DNA of 64,000 bases from assembly GCF_958298935.1 (NCBI RefSeq), contig NC_084928.1:22661501-22725500 (forward strand), read 5' to 3'. Below are positions 10,707 to 21,083 of this stretch, piece by piece. Position numbers and translations under genes: made by a program. Position 1 is the first letter of the stretch. Every line of letters begins with the position of its first letter. The notes beneath the pieces are model-generated. The model worked only from the letters and a program-made list of their open reading frames with translations. It did no database searches and was not told where the DNA came from. The stretch is from Phragmites australis (Eukaryota > Streptophyta > Magnoliopsida > Poales > Poaceae).

Positions 10707-11280
10707 TCTTAATGAGTTTAATTTGCTCATCATTGATCTTGAAAAGTTAGATGTGAAAATTAATGATGAGGATAAGGTTATTTTCTGGTTACCTCTTGCC
10801 TGCTACCTTTAAATATTTCAAGAAAATTATGCATTATGGCAATCATGATGCCCTTAGATTTGAGAGAATATCAAATTTTTTATCCAAGGAGAAATTTGAT
10901 GTTTATTCTCATTCTGACATTAAAGCTAAGGGTTTAATTATTATAGGTAGATCCTCACATAAAGGCAATTATTCTATATCAAAGTCTAGATCTAAATCAA
11001 GAGACTATAAATAAGGACTTTTCTGTCGTTACTTCATGAAAAACAAACATAATATTTCTTAGTGCTTAAAGTTGAAATTGATGAAGAAAGGAATAATGAG
11101 TCCCAGAAGGAAAAATCTGTCAAGGCTAGTTTTGTTGCAAATGAATCTGGTGGTGAGGCTCTCATCAGCACTACTAATTTGAGGAATCTATCTGCTTGGA
11201 TTATTGATACAGCATGCACTTTTCATATATGTCCATATATAGAGTGGTTTTCTACTTAGGATCCTGTTGGTAGTTATGAA
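10707..11280 (+). pseudogene. Copia gag and protease N-part (left piece of a split element)
   Basis: The translation shows 'LNEFNLLI..LEKLDVKINDED', then after a frameshift near 10790 'LPATFKYFKKIMHYG' and 'ISNFLSKEKFDVYS', the copia gag (UBN2-type) pattern. A broken zinc knuckle (CRYF..KNKHNIS then a stop then C) lies at about 11020-11060. The protease start follows with 'SAWIIDTACTFHICPYIEWFST' (active-site D-T-A in place of D-S/T-G) near 11190-11255. The protein breaks at 11280 and resumes in the same frame at 48163, across the 36.9-kb gypsy nest. No LTR of this element is recognised on its left side. Confidence 0.75.
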
Positions 11281-11478
11281 TGTCGATGATTAGTAAACTG
11301 TTGATCTTACAAATATGTGATCAGAGTAGGGGATACTCCCTCTTTCCGAATCGTGCACCAGAAGACATAGATTTATACAGGTTCAGGCCACCCGAAGGAT
11401 AATTATCATACATCAAGTGTTCTTATATTGATCTTCGAGACAGATTATAAGGGAGTCTTGGCTAACCTAGATGGGTCT

Positions 11479-11871
11479 AAACTAATAGGAGTATATCAAG
11501 AAGGATAATTGGCATACGTCTTGTGTTCTTGTATTGATCTTATGAAAGGTAATGTGATAAGTCGATTTGGTGGAGTTTCGATGTTGATGATCCAAAGGCT
11601 CTGACCAGAACAGATAGAGAACCCTCGCAACCACTACACCACTACTCTGTAGTTATTGATCGTGCTGAACGTGGTTAATCTTACCAAGCAGGCTTTTTCT
11701 ACAAACGAATTGAGAACACAAGCAAGAACATGGTAGATGCAATCTGATTATTGCTAATTACCAATGAAGAACTCAAAGTTGAGGTTCCACAAACTGATAT
11801 ATGGCAAAACTGTCTAAAATAGAATAATCTAAGAAAAATCCGAGCCTAAACTATGACAACTACTGTATATA

Positions 11872-11925
<54 letters not shown>

Positions 11926-11986
11926 CATATATACATATATACATATATACATATATACATATATACATATATATACATATATATAC

Positions 11987-12037
<51 letters not shown>

Positions 12038-12539
12038 AAGACTTGAGGAAGTCGACCTAAGGTTGCATGGCTATGGGGAGAAGTGTACACAACCTGGACT
12101 CGGTCCCCAACACACTTACAATACCCGGCATGGTCCAAAACAGTGATGGAGAACCTTATTTCATCAACTCTAATTAATTCCTAAGGAATCTAAGGGTGAA
12201 ACTAGATCTATTGGATGGTGCTCATCATAAGCTTTCCATCAAGTCCAAGGATATCTCAATTTGATTCTGCATGCAGAAGTTATGTCCGTTTTATTGACAT
12301 GTTGTCCTGAGACTCCGACCAAATTTGGAGTCTTACTTGAGAACAACTTCGAGTCTGAGTAGATTGGACTTCAAGGGGTGATGTCCAAATGATGTTGTTG
12401 TGCTTCTCCCATGTTCCTAAGAAACAAAACATCACAAGAAATTAGCAGTATCACATCCTTTACCAAGAAAGCATGAACAGTGAGGAATAAGTTCACCTTG
12501 TGTGTATTTAAAGGAGTGATGTCCTCATAATAAACATAG
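11479..12539. other. Insertion within the gypsy LTR
   Basis: Starts with a short re-duplication of LTR sequence (about 11500-11545 repeats 11390-11435). It then holds unrelated DNA, including the AT microsatellite and a segment (about 12040-12540) that looks like part of another LTR-type sequence, with 'AATTCCTAAGGAATCTAAG' and 'CAAATTTGGAGTC'. No clear terminal repeats or target duplication were found, so its nature is open. Confidence 0.45.
11866..12038. repeat. TA / TATACA microsatellite
   Basis: About 170 bases of (TA)n interspersed with ATATATACAT units at 6-12-base spacing. The open frames on both strands here are composition artefacts. Confidence 0.95.
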
Positions 12540-12889
12540 TCGAAGGCTCCTTGTGCGTAGTCTTGGTGAGATGTCGATGTAGATTGCGATTGCACAAGGC
12601 TTGGGGCTCGTTGAGCGCTTGTTTTTGGCTTTTGAATTGCTTGTCCTTCGTAGGGTCCCCAGACTCTGTATATATATGGGGTTACTATGTAGCATATGGA
12701 CTCCTTTCTGAGTAGAATTCTGTCATCCTTAATCTTAGGGATAGACTTCTTCGTTTAAGGGATATCCTCGAACTCGCAGGCAGTTTCTGTATGTCTAGGG
12801 ACTCCTTTCCAAATATACTCATATGTTGCGAGAATCTAGGAAACCCTAGGGGATAATCGTATACGGTAGTTTTATACTACTCATTGTCA

Positions 12890-12906
12890 AGCCCCAAGCC
12901 CCACAT
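12890..12906 (-). promoter_or_regulatory. Polypurine tract of the minus-strand gypsy
   Basis: Immediately inside the left LTR the minus strand reads TGTGGGGCTTGGGGCT, directly before the LTR start TGACAATGAG. Its position and G-richness fit the plus-strand primer of reverse transcription. Confidence 0.7.
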
Positions 12907-13642
12907 TAGTACGTGAAGTGAAGATGAAACGGATAAAAAACTTAGCCCGATCAAGGGGGACGTCATGACAGGCCATTTCTTCGAGTGATAACTCAGGTCC
13001 CAGGACAAGATGTACATCTATCTGGATATATGGGAGCCCTCAGGTCATCTAGGCAGGATTTTAAACATCTCGGGGTGACCGCGTAAGCCACTGAGTGGGT
13101 ATTTCATTCGAGTAGGGATTTCGGGTCAACCGAAAAATATTGTCCCAACCTTCTGGAGTACTGAAAAGGATTGGGGAAAGTGACTCCTCACTTGATGGTT
13201 TTTGAACTATCACAGCAAAAATTTCATGCAGTGGTGAAAAAAATCTTTCCTGGCAAAGGACCCTGATGACATTTGAAAAATGTGCGCATCTGTTGGGGTA
13301 GTGCCTCGGTTTTCCTAGGATTTTGTTCCAATTGCTCCAGCATGCGTCGAAACAGATTTTGAGCATTAAATATGACAAGACGCCAGCACAAAAAAATCAT
13401 GGCCCTGAGTTGTAATCGGAACCATTAGCGGGCTAGTCGGAGAATTGTCAGGTGCCTCTTTGTCTGCGCATGCCCTCTGAGTAGGATTTGACATGGTTTG
13501 ACCTCTGGCAGAACCTTTGGATACCAAGAATCATTAAGTTATCTGACCCACGTATGGTCTGTAAAAATAAATGGTCACGACTGTCTCATAGCCTCGAAGT
13601 CTTTATAAACCCGGGATAGCAGGCATTACCTTCCAGAGCTTT

Positions 13643-13990
13643 TTGCTTCTGCCTCTGTTCATGACCATGGCTTCCTCATCCTCCTCCAACTCGAGAGATG
13701 TGAGGGTTAGTCTAGGACAACCTCCAACATCTCCGTTGGGACCTTTGCCCCCACCTCCATCACCAGCGCAATCGGACTCCTACATCGAGCTCATCATCAT
13801 TTCTTCTGACGAAGAGACAATGAAAGAAGAGGTAGTCGGTGGCACCGCTGCTACCAAAATCGAGCAACTGGTTGGGGTTCCATCTATCGATCCCTTGACT
13901 TTGCGCCAAGAAGAGGTGGGCTGTGATCTTTTAGAGGAAGAGATACACCATGAGGAGCCCTTGCAGGAGGAGAAGATGATGAAGGAATAG
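13643..13990 (+). CDS. Antisense ORF of the minus-strand gypsy (N-part)
   Basis: A 115-codon frame that may start at an internal Met (MTMASSSSSNSRDVRVSLG). It has a serine-rich start, a proline-rich stretch (PTSPLGPLPPPPSP) and a strongly acidic C-terminal part ('SDEETMKEE' and 'DLLEEEIHHEEPLQEE'). After the TAG at 13988 the frame continues acidic for about 30 codons. It lies downstream of integrase and is opposite in direction to gag-pol, the arrangement known for Tat-lineage elements such as Grande and RIRE2. I see no known domain in this part, and it may be the first exon of a longer antisense protein. Function unknown. Confidence 0.5.
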   Translation: MLLPLFMTMASSSSSNSRDVRVSLGQPPTSPLGPLPPPPSPAQSDSYIELIIISSDEETMKEEVVGGTAATKIEQLVGVPSIDPLTLRQEEVGCDLLEEEIHHEEPLQEEKMMKE

Positions 13991-14519
13991 GCCAAGGACT
14001 CCTCTTTGCCTTCTCCCTCTAATGATGACAACGACAACAGCGAAGAAACCAACTACTACATTAGCTACTCCGGTGGGAGGAACCTAAAGTGTCAATTCTT
14101 CTACTAGGGTCTTCTCTTTCTTCCTCTCCCTGGTTGTCGTAGGATTGGAACATAGGAAGGTAGTAATGCTTAGATAGAATCTTTTGGATGTAAAGCTTTT
14201 GTAATGTATCTTTTAATGATAAAGACTTCCACTAAAAGCTCCTTACAAAATACTTGTTCTCTTTCCTATCCTAAATGCCAAGTTGAGTTCCTTGTGACCA
14301 AGAAGGGAGTGTTTGATTTAATAGGAACCGAAGGTGAGGCTTAGAACCCTATTTGGATATGAGATAAAATCATTGGCGTTGGCAATATTCTTGTGCTTAG
14401 GAACGAGATCTTAGCGTCTTTTTTATAGACTATCAGAGGGAGACTCACCACTTGGCACACTAGTGTCCGTCCCGAGTCCCCAGAGTCCCAAGCTTCGAAG
14501 GATAACATCTCTAAGCCCA

Positions 14520-14885
14520 GAGAAGGCAACCCGGGTAGAGGACAGGTGGCTGAGACCATTGAGCCCTTGTCTCCTATAGGAGGAAGCGGGGAGGCTAAAG
14601 TCATAGCGCCTCGGGAGCCCGAACTAACTATCATTAGGATGCCTTCTCGGATGCCCTGGGGGTGAGGTCATCCAGGTGGGTCAGTCCGAAGGCAGTGGTA
14701 ACCTGAAGGATTTTCTGGGCTCCTTTCTCATAGTAAGTCCTACCCAGCAAGATAATATTTCATTAATAATCTTATGTGCGCAACCTAGAGGTTTGCAGTT
14801 GGCCATGTCGAGGATGCATGCCCTTCGCTTGGAGAACCAACAGTTAAGGACTCTGCTGGCTAGGCAAGAGGCTAAGAAGAGATGA
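14520..14885 (+). pseudogene. Antisense ORF of the minus-strand gypsy (C-part)
   Basis: A frame with 'PLSPIGGSGEAKVIAPREPE' leads, after disruptions, into 14676-14885, ending 'ALRLENQQLRTLLARQEAKKR', a short leucine/glutamine heptad-like helix. It follows the acidic ORF at 13643 on the same strand and probably represents a later exon of the same antisense gene. No recognised domain; several frame changes. Confidence 0.4.
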
Positions 14886-15173
14886 AAAGTAAACTATCGG
14901 CTGAGAGGAATTAGGTATCTGGCTATGATAAACAAAGTAAAAGAAAAAAAACTCATACTACCCCTTAGTCATAGAAAACTTTTGAAACCTAGGGTTACCC
15001 TAATAATATCGTTGTTTGGGCATGCCCGAGTGTGTTCATGGGTAGAGACACCCGGTTAGTGGCTTACCCTAGTGCCAGATATTCAGGTGTGAGGGAAATA
15101 GATAAGGAAAAAAAGGATTCATGCAACTTCTCAGGCAATTTGATCTTTATTAATACATATGTACTCTTGATAC

Positions 15174-15913
15174 TTACACATAAAATTTATGAAGATGGTC
15201 GATGTTCCATGAGTTATTGAGGACTCGACCATCTTCCATTGCTAACCTATACGGCCCAGGATGATTAGATTCAACCACAATGTAAGGACCCTCCCACCTT
15301 GGGGATAGCTTATTGCTATTATGTTGGTTCTAAACAAGTCATAGAACGAGATCCCCATGTTTTAGGGTTTGCTTTTGGACATTCTGATCATAGTAACGCC
15401 GAATAGCTTGTTGGTACCATGCCGATCTTATCAGCTCTTGACTCCTCTTTTCCTCGATGTTGTTGAGGTCATCCTCTCTTCTGAGAGTTTCATCCGTGTT
15501 AGCGTATAACTCAATGTGGGAAGATTTGATCCTTAGATCACAAGGAAGCATGGCTTCAGCCCCATAGACTAGGAAGAAAGGTGTTTCACTCGTCGCCCTG
15601 CTCGATGTTGTCCGTAGTTCCCAGAGTACGTTAGTCAACTCGGACACCCAGACTTTAGAGTAGATGGATAAAAAGTTGAAGACGTGGGTCTTTATCCTTG
15701 TAGCACGAGGTCGTTAGCCTGCTAGACTTGTCCGTTGCTCTATGGATGAGCCATCGATGTGAAGCAGACCTTGGTACCTAGTTCCTTGTAGTAATCAATG
15801 AAGGTCGCACTGGAGAACTAAATCCCATTGTCAGTGATGATCCTACTAAGGACGTAAAACCTTGTCATGATGCTCTTCAAGATGAACTTCTTGGCTGCTT
15901 CCGATGTGATACT
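15174..15913 (-). pseudogene. Gypsy integrase, C-terminal part
   Basis: Read from 15913 down. The catalytic-core remainder has 'TSEAAKKFILKSI', then 'RIITDNGI' followed by a stop where the D-N-G segment continues, and 'KVCFTSMAHP' with 'SNGQV' (the region of the third acidic residue, glutamate lost). Next is an open 102-codon stretch (15339-15647) from 'MSELTNVLWELRTTSSRATSETPFFLVYGAEAMLP' to the GDLVL box. After a frameshift comes the end module 'LSPRWEGPYIVVESN..PGPYRLAMEDG', stopping at 15174. The reading frame is cut at 15913 by the copia solo LTR and its upstream half resumes at 17451. Confidence 0.85.
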
Positions 15914-17450
15914 TGGAGATGATATGCCCTAGAGGAAATCATAGAGATGATTGTATCACACATCTGTATTCATGTACTACCGAATAATATGTTATTCCAA
16001 GAGTGACTATCATTTACATTGATTAACAAGTATGTAACTTGTTCATGAAACTCTTTGTTTATATCATGATGTTATTCTTAGTCGATCCCTGGTCACATAT
16101 CATTGTGATGATACATAAGATCAACACATGTATTGATTGATGATCACGTTTCATAGATCATAGGTATAGAGATATCAGGTCAATAATGTGGATATTTATG
16201 TTAGAACATGATGTTGGATAGACCCACCTTGAGATATTGTTGGGATTATTATTTATGATGTGCCATCAGTTGTTATCTCAAATGGTGTACCTGCAAGATC
16301 CTTAGACCTGAGATCATCACTGATTTCCAGAATGTGTAGTGGCATACTTTGAGGCTGCCAAACACTATTCCGTAACTGGGTAGTCATAAAGGTAGTTTTC
16401 AGGTTTGTCATGAAACATGTCGTGGGGTATGAGCGATCAAGATGGAATTTGCCCCTCCTTGATAATGGGAGAGATATCTCTGGCCCCCTCGAGGTAGTTG
16501 GATTGAGAAAGTGCATGGCCATGCTAATATGATTAAAGAGTTAATCATGATGAACCCACTATTTAATCGAGTGAATGGTCGTGCTATCACAAGGATGGCA
16601 CGTATCTCACCTTGAGCTTGACTGGTATCATGTGGGAAGGGATCGGTGCATGTGTATATCAAAGTTCAGCTAATATAATCTTTTATGTATACTCAGGAGT
16701 CAACATGTCCTGCTAGGGACTGCTATTGATTTCGGTTTGGAAAGGGTTTCCGAGTTGTAGCCATTTGTACATGAACCTAACGGGTCACACACTTAATGGG
16801 TTGGAACAAAACATGTGAATTGGATTCGTATATGGGTCTTGATTGTATTGTGATCCATGAGAAGTTAGAGTCCTAAAGGACTTCCAACGTGGGAGCCCAT
16901 TGGCGAGCTCTATATAAGGAGAGGCATGGGTAGGGCGTGCAGAGGTTGAGCCACTCTGAAACCCTAGCCGCAACCTTCCACATGATTTCCCAAAAAACCC
17001 TAGCCGCGCGTGGGGTGCTTGTACATCAACACTCGGTGTTTCTACCCAGTACGTGTGGATACCGTAAAGGTGCTGCTGCTATTGCGGCGCTGATCTTCTC
17101 GGCGAGTTGAACATGACGTGGTCAAGGAGTTGGTCGAGGAGCATGACCACCTGCTCAGAGTCGGTTGAGGAGCATGAACACCTGCTCGAAGTTGGTCGAG
17201 GAGCATGACCACCTGCTCGGAGTTGGTCGAGGAGCATGACCACCTGCGCGGGGCTAGTCGCAGATCTGATTGAGAAGCTGCTCGAGGAGTTTAATGTGCA
17301 CGACATTAGATTGGTCTACTCCAACTCTTCTTCCACTGCACTGCGCATCGAGCGGTAACAATCTATGATCTCCTACTAGTATGATCTACAGGGTGAATGC
17401 GGTAGAAATTTTTTTGTTTTAGGCTAGCATAGCCTGCCCGTTCCCCAACA
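15914..17450 (+). mobile_element. Copia solo LTR inserted in the gypsy integrase
   Basis: A 1537-bp LTR starting TGGAGATGATATGCCCTAG and ending CCCGTTCCCCAACA. Flanks are atact (15909-15913) and atcct (17451-17455), a 5-bp duplication with one change. Removing the insert plus one flank copy keeps the integrase frame open. There is no internal retrotransposon sequence, so it formed by LTR-LTR recombination. A TATATAAG box is at 16911-16918 and 'ACCCTAGCCGC' blocks lie just downstream. A tandem array lies at 17130-17253. It is the longest of three copies of this family here (others at 2524-3266 and 49618-50656). Confidence 0.92.
17130..17253. repeat. 31-bp tandem array inside the solo LTR
   Basis: Four units start at 17130, 17161, 17192 and 17223, each a variant of TTGGTCGAGGAGCATGACC plus ACCTGCTCGGAG. 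Units differ by a few bases. A fifth decayed unit may extend to about 17295. Confidence 0.9.
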
Positions 17451-17769
17451 ATCCTTTCGACTGGCTCAGCTTCAATCCACTTCTTGAAGGTATTGACTAC
17501 GACAAAAAGGAACTTAAATCCCACAGGCGCTACCAGGAAGGGCCCCAAAATATCCAAGCCCCATCACTACAAGTGGATCATCTGTAGGGCTTGGGTGGGT
17601 TGGTGAACATGCCTGCTATGGAATTAGCACTTGACCCACTTCTTCACCATCTCGCTCGCATCATGGAGAGTCATAGGTTAATAGAAACCTTTTTTGAAAG
17701 CCTTTCTGACCAGGGTCCAAAAGGAGGCATGGGCTCCGCACACCCCTCCATGGATTTCTTCAAGAAGTT
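17451..17769 (-). pseudogene. Gypsy integrase, zinc-binding and early core part
   Basis: Read from 17769 down: 'LLEEIHGGVCGAHASFW' with the HHCC-type histidine, 'LVRKAFKKGFY', 'HDASEMVKKWVKC' (the C-x-C remnant), 'HQPTQALQMI', then 'WGLDILGPFLVAPVGFKFLFVVV' with the first catalytic aspartate and 'FKKWIEAEPVERI', reaching the LTR junction at 17451. In-frame stops are present. Its upstream neighbour in the element is at 42643, beyond the Tat insertion. Confidence 0.88.
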
Positions 17770-18340
17770 TGTTGGTGGTCGTTGTTAAGGATTCTCGATG
17801 GACCCTTGGCTTAACCAACCCAGCCTCCTAAAGGTTTAGCCTCCCAAAGGCTCGGTCTCCCGAAGCCTGGGCCTCTCGAAGATTCGGCCTTCCGGAGTTC
17901 TGCATCCTAAAGGCTCGACCTCCCAAAGGCTCGGTCTTCCAAAGCCTCAACCTCCCGAAGCCCCGATCTTCTGGAGTCCTGCCTCCCGAAGGCTTAGCCT
18001 CCATAAAGCTCAGTCTCCCGAAGCCTCGGCCTCTCGCTACACGAGCCAGCTTCCTGGAGGCTACTGGGTGAGTCATCAGGCCTCAGGAAAGATCTGCCAG
18101 AGGGGGAGCACCGGTCGTACTTTGCCTACAAGGCGGTGACCGGCAGGCATTAAATGCCTAGGCTAGTGGACGCCGCTCTGACACCCTGACGTAATGGAGG
18201 CTATCCTGACACCCCTGACAGTGCGATGCCAGGCCGCAGTTGGCGACCGGCTCACCCCCTTCAGGGGGCAGGCACCACGATAATTACTATGGTAGATATA
18301 TATCTCCCAGATAGGGTAGAAAGCAGTTATCCAAGATAAG
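17770..18340 (+). mobile_element. 5' LTR of the Tat element, 3'-truncated
   Basis: Aligns with the 3' LTR from its start to TTATCC-GATAAG (18340), then switches abruptly to internal sequence. About 270 bp of LTR (TATA box, R and U5) and the whole leader with the primer-binding site are missing. It contains a run of about 18-bp imperfect repeats (CCTCCCGAAGCCTCGG-type, 17826-18050) that is longer than in the 3' LTR (41905-42045). This copy cannot act as a promoter for the element. Confidence 0.9.
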
Positions 18341-19734
18341 GCCCCGGCTGCGCCCCTATGGGCTGCGGCCGGTGCTATCGCCAAAAACACCGTTCCGCCC
18401 GAGCGGCAATCACGCTTGGCAGCAATCCTGTCCCAGAAGGAGGAACTATGGACAGCCATGTGGGCCAAACAACAAGCTGCCAACACCTTTGCCGTCGCTC
18501 CTAGGACGGCCAACGTGGTTTCGACCCAAGCTCCACAAACAGAAGAACCCCTCGGTGCAAGGACTTGGCCAGTTCGGTCCTCGGAGCCTCAGAGCCGATG
18601 TCGTGAGGACCCCCTGCAAGACCACGACTCTCCCCTGCGAGCTGACCTGTAGGCCACACCCTTCCTAGAGGGTTTTCGGATCCCAAAGTTGCCCAAGTTT
18701 AAAGGCGATTCGGACCCTGACGAGTTCGCCCGATCCTATGCCCTAGCCATATTGGCCAGCGGGGGCAGACTGGCCACCATGGCTAAATGCTTCCCCCTCG
18801 CCTTAGAAGGGGTGGCCATACATTGGTTCTGGGCACTGGACCCTGGCACCATTCGCACCTAGTCCCAACTCTAAGACCTCTTCCATAGTAACTTCCAGGG
18901 CACCTTCATCGAACCAGTAACCTCCAGCAGCCTGTTCACAATCAGGCAGGAGCCAGACGAAACCCTCCGGGACTACTTCCGAAGGTTCTCCCAGACCAAG
19001 GCCCAGATTAGGGGCATATAGGACTCTTCGGTGATCGATGCCATGACCCAGGGCCTGGCTGAAGGCCCCCTATACAATCGACTGAATTGACGCCCAATAC
19101 GCACAGTAGAAGTCCTCGCGAGCAAATTCGAGGAATACGAGTGGGCGGAGGAGGAAAAACTCCACCGGAGGCGCTCACAAGCTAGCGAGGCTTCCCGTGC
19201 CAATTTCGAGAGGCCACACTCACAGGTCGGATCGTCATACACCCCCGCTCCCCCAGCAAAGAGGAGCTTCGAGGAGGCCCTTACCACTGGGTCCCAAAGG
19301 GGGCGGCAGCGATAACGCCAAAACATCAGCAATATCAGCCCAGTCCATGGGGCTCCAAACCAAAGCCACCCCAGGGGACACGGCCAGGGACGCTCCGGAG
19401 GCCTCCTGGAGCGAAGCCACACCCCAAACCAGCATTCCAAGGAAGAATCCTGGTGCAATCTACACGGTGCAAGATGAGAACATAATACCGACAACTGCCG
19501 AACCCTCACCACCTTCCAAGAGGAGTACCTCGGGAGCAGGCAGCCTTCGCCTGAACAGATGGGGCCCCCAAAGAGTGGTTCAAAGATTGCAGGCCATCGG
19601 CAAACCGAGGGGTCGACCATCTGGCCCTGCAGAATCCTCCGCAGCTAGCCCTACCTTTGCCACCCCAGTCATCCCAAGAGCAGTACAATGACGAAGGGGC
19701 ACAGGGCAAACAGATCGTCCTCGCTGTTACTGGC
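18341..19734 (+). pseudogene. Tat element gag
   Basis: The translation includes 'LAAILSQKEELWTAMWAKQQAANTF' near 18416, then the Retrotrans_gag-type core at about 18680-19080 with 'LPKFKGDSDPDEFARSY', 'MAKCFPLALEGVAIHWF' and 'LFTIRQEPDETLRDYFRRFSQ'. A basic region with 'LASKFEEYEWAEEEK' follows (about 19110). Gag packages the element RNA. In-frame stops (TAG at about 18652, 18860 and 19018; TGA at about 19087) sit where the family has glutamine, tryptophan or arginine. The final part (19192-19734) is repeated at 30713-31256. The frame continues into protease at 32924 across the Sirevirus insertion. Confidence 0.85.
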
Positions 19735-21035
19735 TGTAGCATCTAGGCCCCTAGGTAAGTGGTAAGAGTTTCAGTGATTAATGACAACCGTATCATTGTG
19801 ACTAACATATGTGTTTTAAACGGTATCAAAGAAAAAGAAAAAGTTAGTTCACAATGATGCTTTGATACTCTTGGCCCTTTAAGTGCTTATATGGACGATC
19901 AAAGGACATGTGCATGAAGATTAAGGATCTTCTAGTTCTAAGTGTCACAAGGAGATGAAGGACACTTAGAGTAGTATAGGTTCTATTTCTTTTTAGTCTT
20001 TTGACCGTACTATAAAGGGGGGTTAAGAGTTGTAGCTTGACCTAGGTGAGTCTAGACATAGTTGATGCACACTTGTGAATCTATAGAGCTAGGTAGCTCA
20101 TACAAGCTTTTGGTTGAGTGTACAAGAAGTTAGAACTCAATATTGTTTGAATTGGATGAATTCAGCGAAAATTCAACACACCAGATGATCCTCTGTATGA
20201 CGAGTGTACTCACCGGAGTTTATTTTGGTCGAGGATAGCAAAATTTTTAAGCTTGGTCAGGATGGTCCGGCGCCAAAATTGTTGTCAGCACCGGAGAAAT
20301 TTCCTAAGAGTTCTGAGTTGAAAAATTGTTAAAGTCCACGCCGGATGGTCCAGCGTTCGAGTGGTGAGATCACCGGAGCAATCTTTGCCGTGCAGTCTCG
20401 GCGTGATTCTACACGCCGGATGGTCCGGCGTATGGTCGGATAAACGCCGGATGTTTTTATACAGAAAGGTTGCAAACTATCATCTGGCCGATTTCAATGC
20501 GCCGAATGATCTGGCGTTAGTCCGGATGAAACGGCGGATCTTTAACGGCTAATGGAACAGTTAACGGCTATTCTGTCAGAGGTATTAGCACCGGATATTC
20601 CGATGTGGAGAGAGTTATTCACACCGGACCTTCCGGCGTTAAGAAAAATTCTGGGTTGTTAGGCAACGGCTAATTCTTGATCCTTAGCCTATAAATACCT
20701 ACTCATTTGGTCTCATTTCGTGCTCTTTCGATCCTGTAGCAGTTCATACACTTGGTGTGTCATTTAGAAGCAAGAGACAGCACTTGTGTTAATTCCAAGT
20801 TCTTAGTTGAAGATTAAGGACATCTTTACTTTGAGTATCTTTGTTCTTGCTAGTCTTTCTTTACCGTTCTCTCTCTTAGTTATTTTGTTTGTTTAGTTGC
20901 CTTGTCCTAGTTTAAATCACGTAGTTGCATTCACTTTTATATAGGCTAAGGTTGTTATTTGTTTTAGAAAGCGGTAGAAGTTTTAATTAGCGCCCAATTC
21001 ACCCCCCCCCTCTCTTGGGCCATTCGATCCTTTCA
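19735..21035 (+). mobile_element. 5' LTR of the Sirevirus
   Basis: Starts TGTAGCATCTAGGCCCC and ends CGATCCTTTCA right before the primer-binding site. U3 (about 20160-20660) holds about ten CCGGA/TCCGG palindromic motifs such as CGCCGGATGGTCCGGCG (20415-20431). It lacks an internal segment of about 370 bp found in the 3' LTR (32350-32717). The deletion lies between short TTTA repeats, as expected of slippage or end joining. Confidence 0.93.
20690..20697 (+). promoter_or_regulatory. TATA box of the Sirevirus 5' LTR
   Basis: TATAAATA in the context CCTATAAATACC, downstream of the CCGG-motif cluster; transcription of the element would start about 30 bases further on. The same box is at 32211-32218 in the 3' LTR. 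Confidence 0.75.
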
Positions 21036-21037
21036 AT

Positions 21038-21050
21038 TGGTATCAAAGCC
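21038..21050 (+). promoter_or_regulatory. Primer-binding site (initiator tRNA-Met type)
   Basis: TGGTATCAAAGCC lies two bases after the LTR end and differs by one base from the TGGTATCAGAGCC that pairs with the 3' end of initiator methionine tRNA, the usual copia primer. Confidence 0.88.
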
Positions 21051-21083
21051 TCGTGCTCTTTATAGGCTTAAAATCCTAGAGAA

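Larger units (their letters stand above)
11281..12889 (-). mobile_element. Gypsy 3' LTR with a roughly 1-kb internal insertion
   Basis: Both ends match the right LTR: the + strand start TGTCGATGATTAGTAAAC and the end TATACTACTCATTGTCA. Homology runs 11281-11478 and resumes at about 12540 (AAGGCTCCTTGTGCGTAG). Between them lie about 1060 bp absent from the other LTR. A TATATATATGGGG box is at about 12668. The LTR would be about 550 bp without the insertion, like its partner. Confidence 0.85.

Noticed and set aside
11853..12138. Frames encoding Tyr-Ile repeats on both strands
   Set aside because: Pure product of the TA/TATACA microsatellite.
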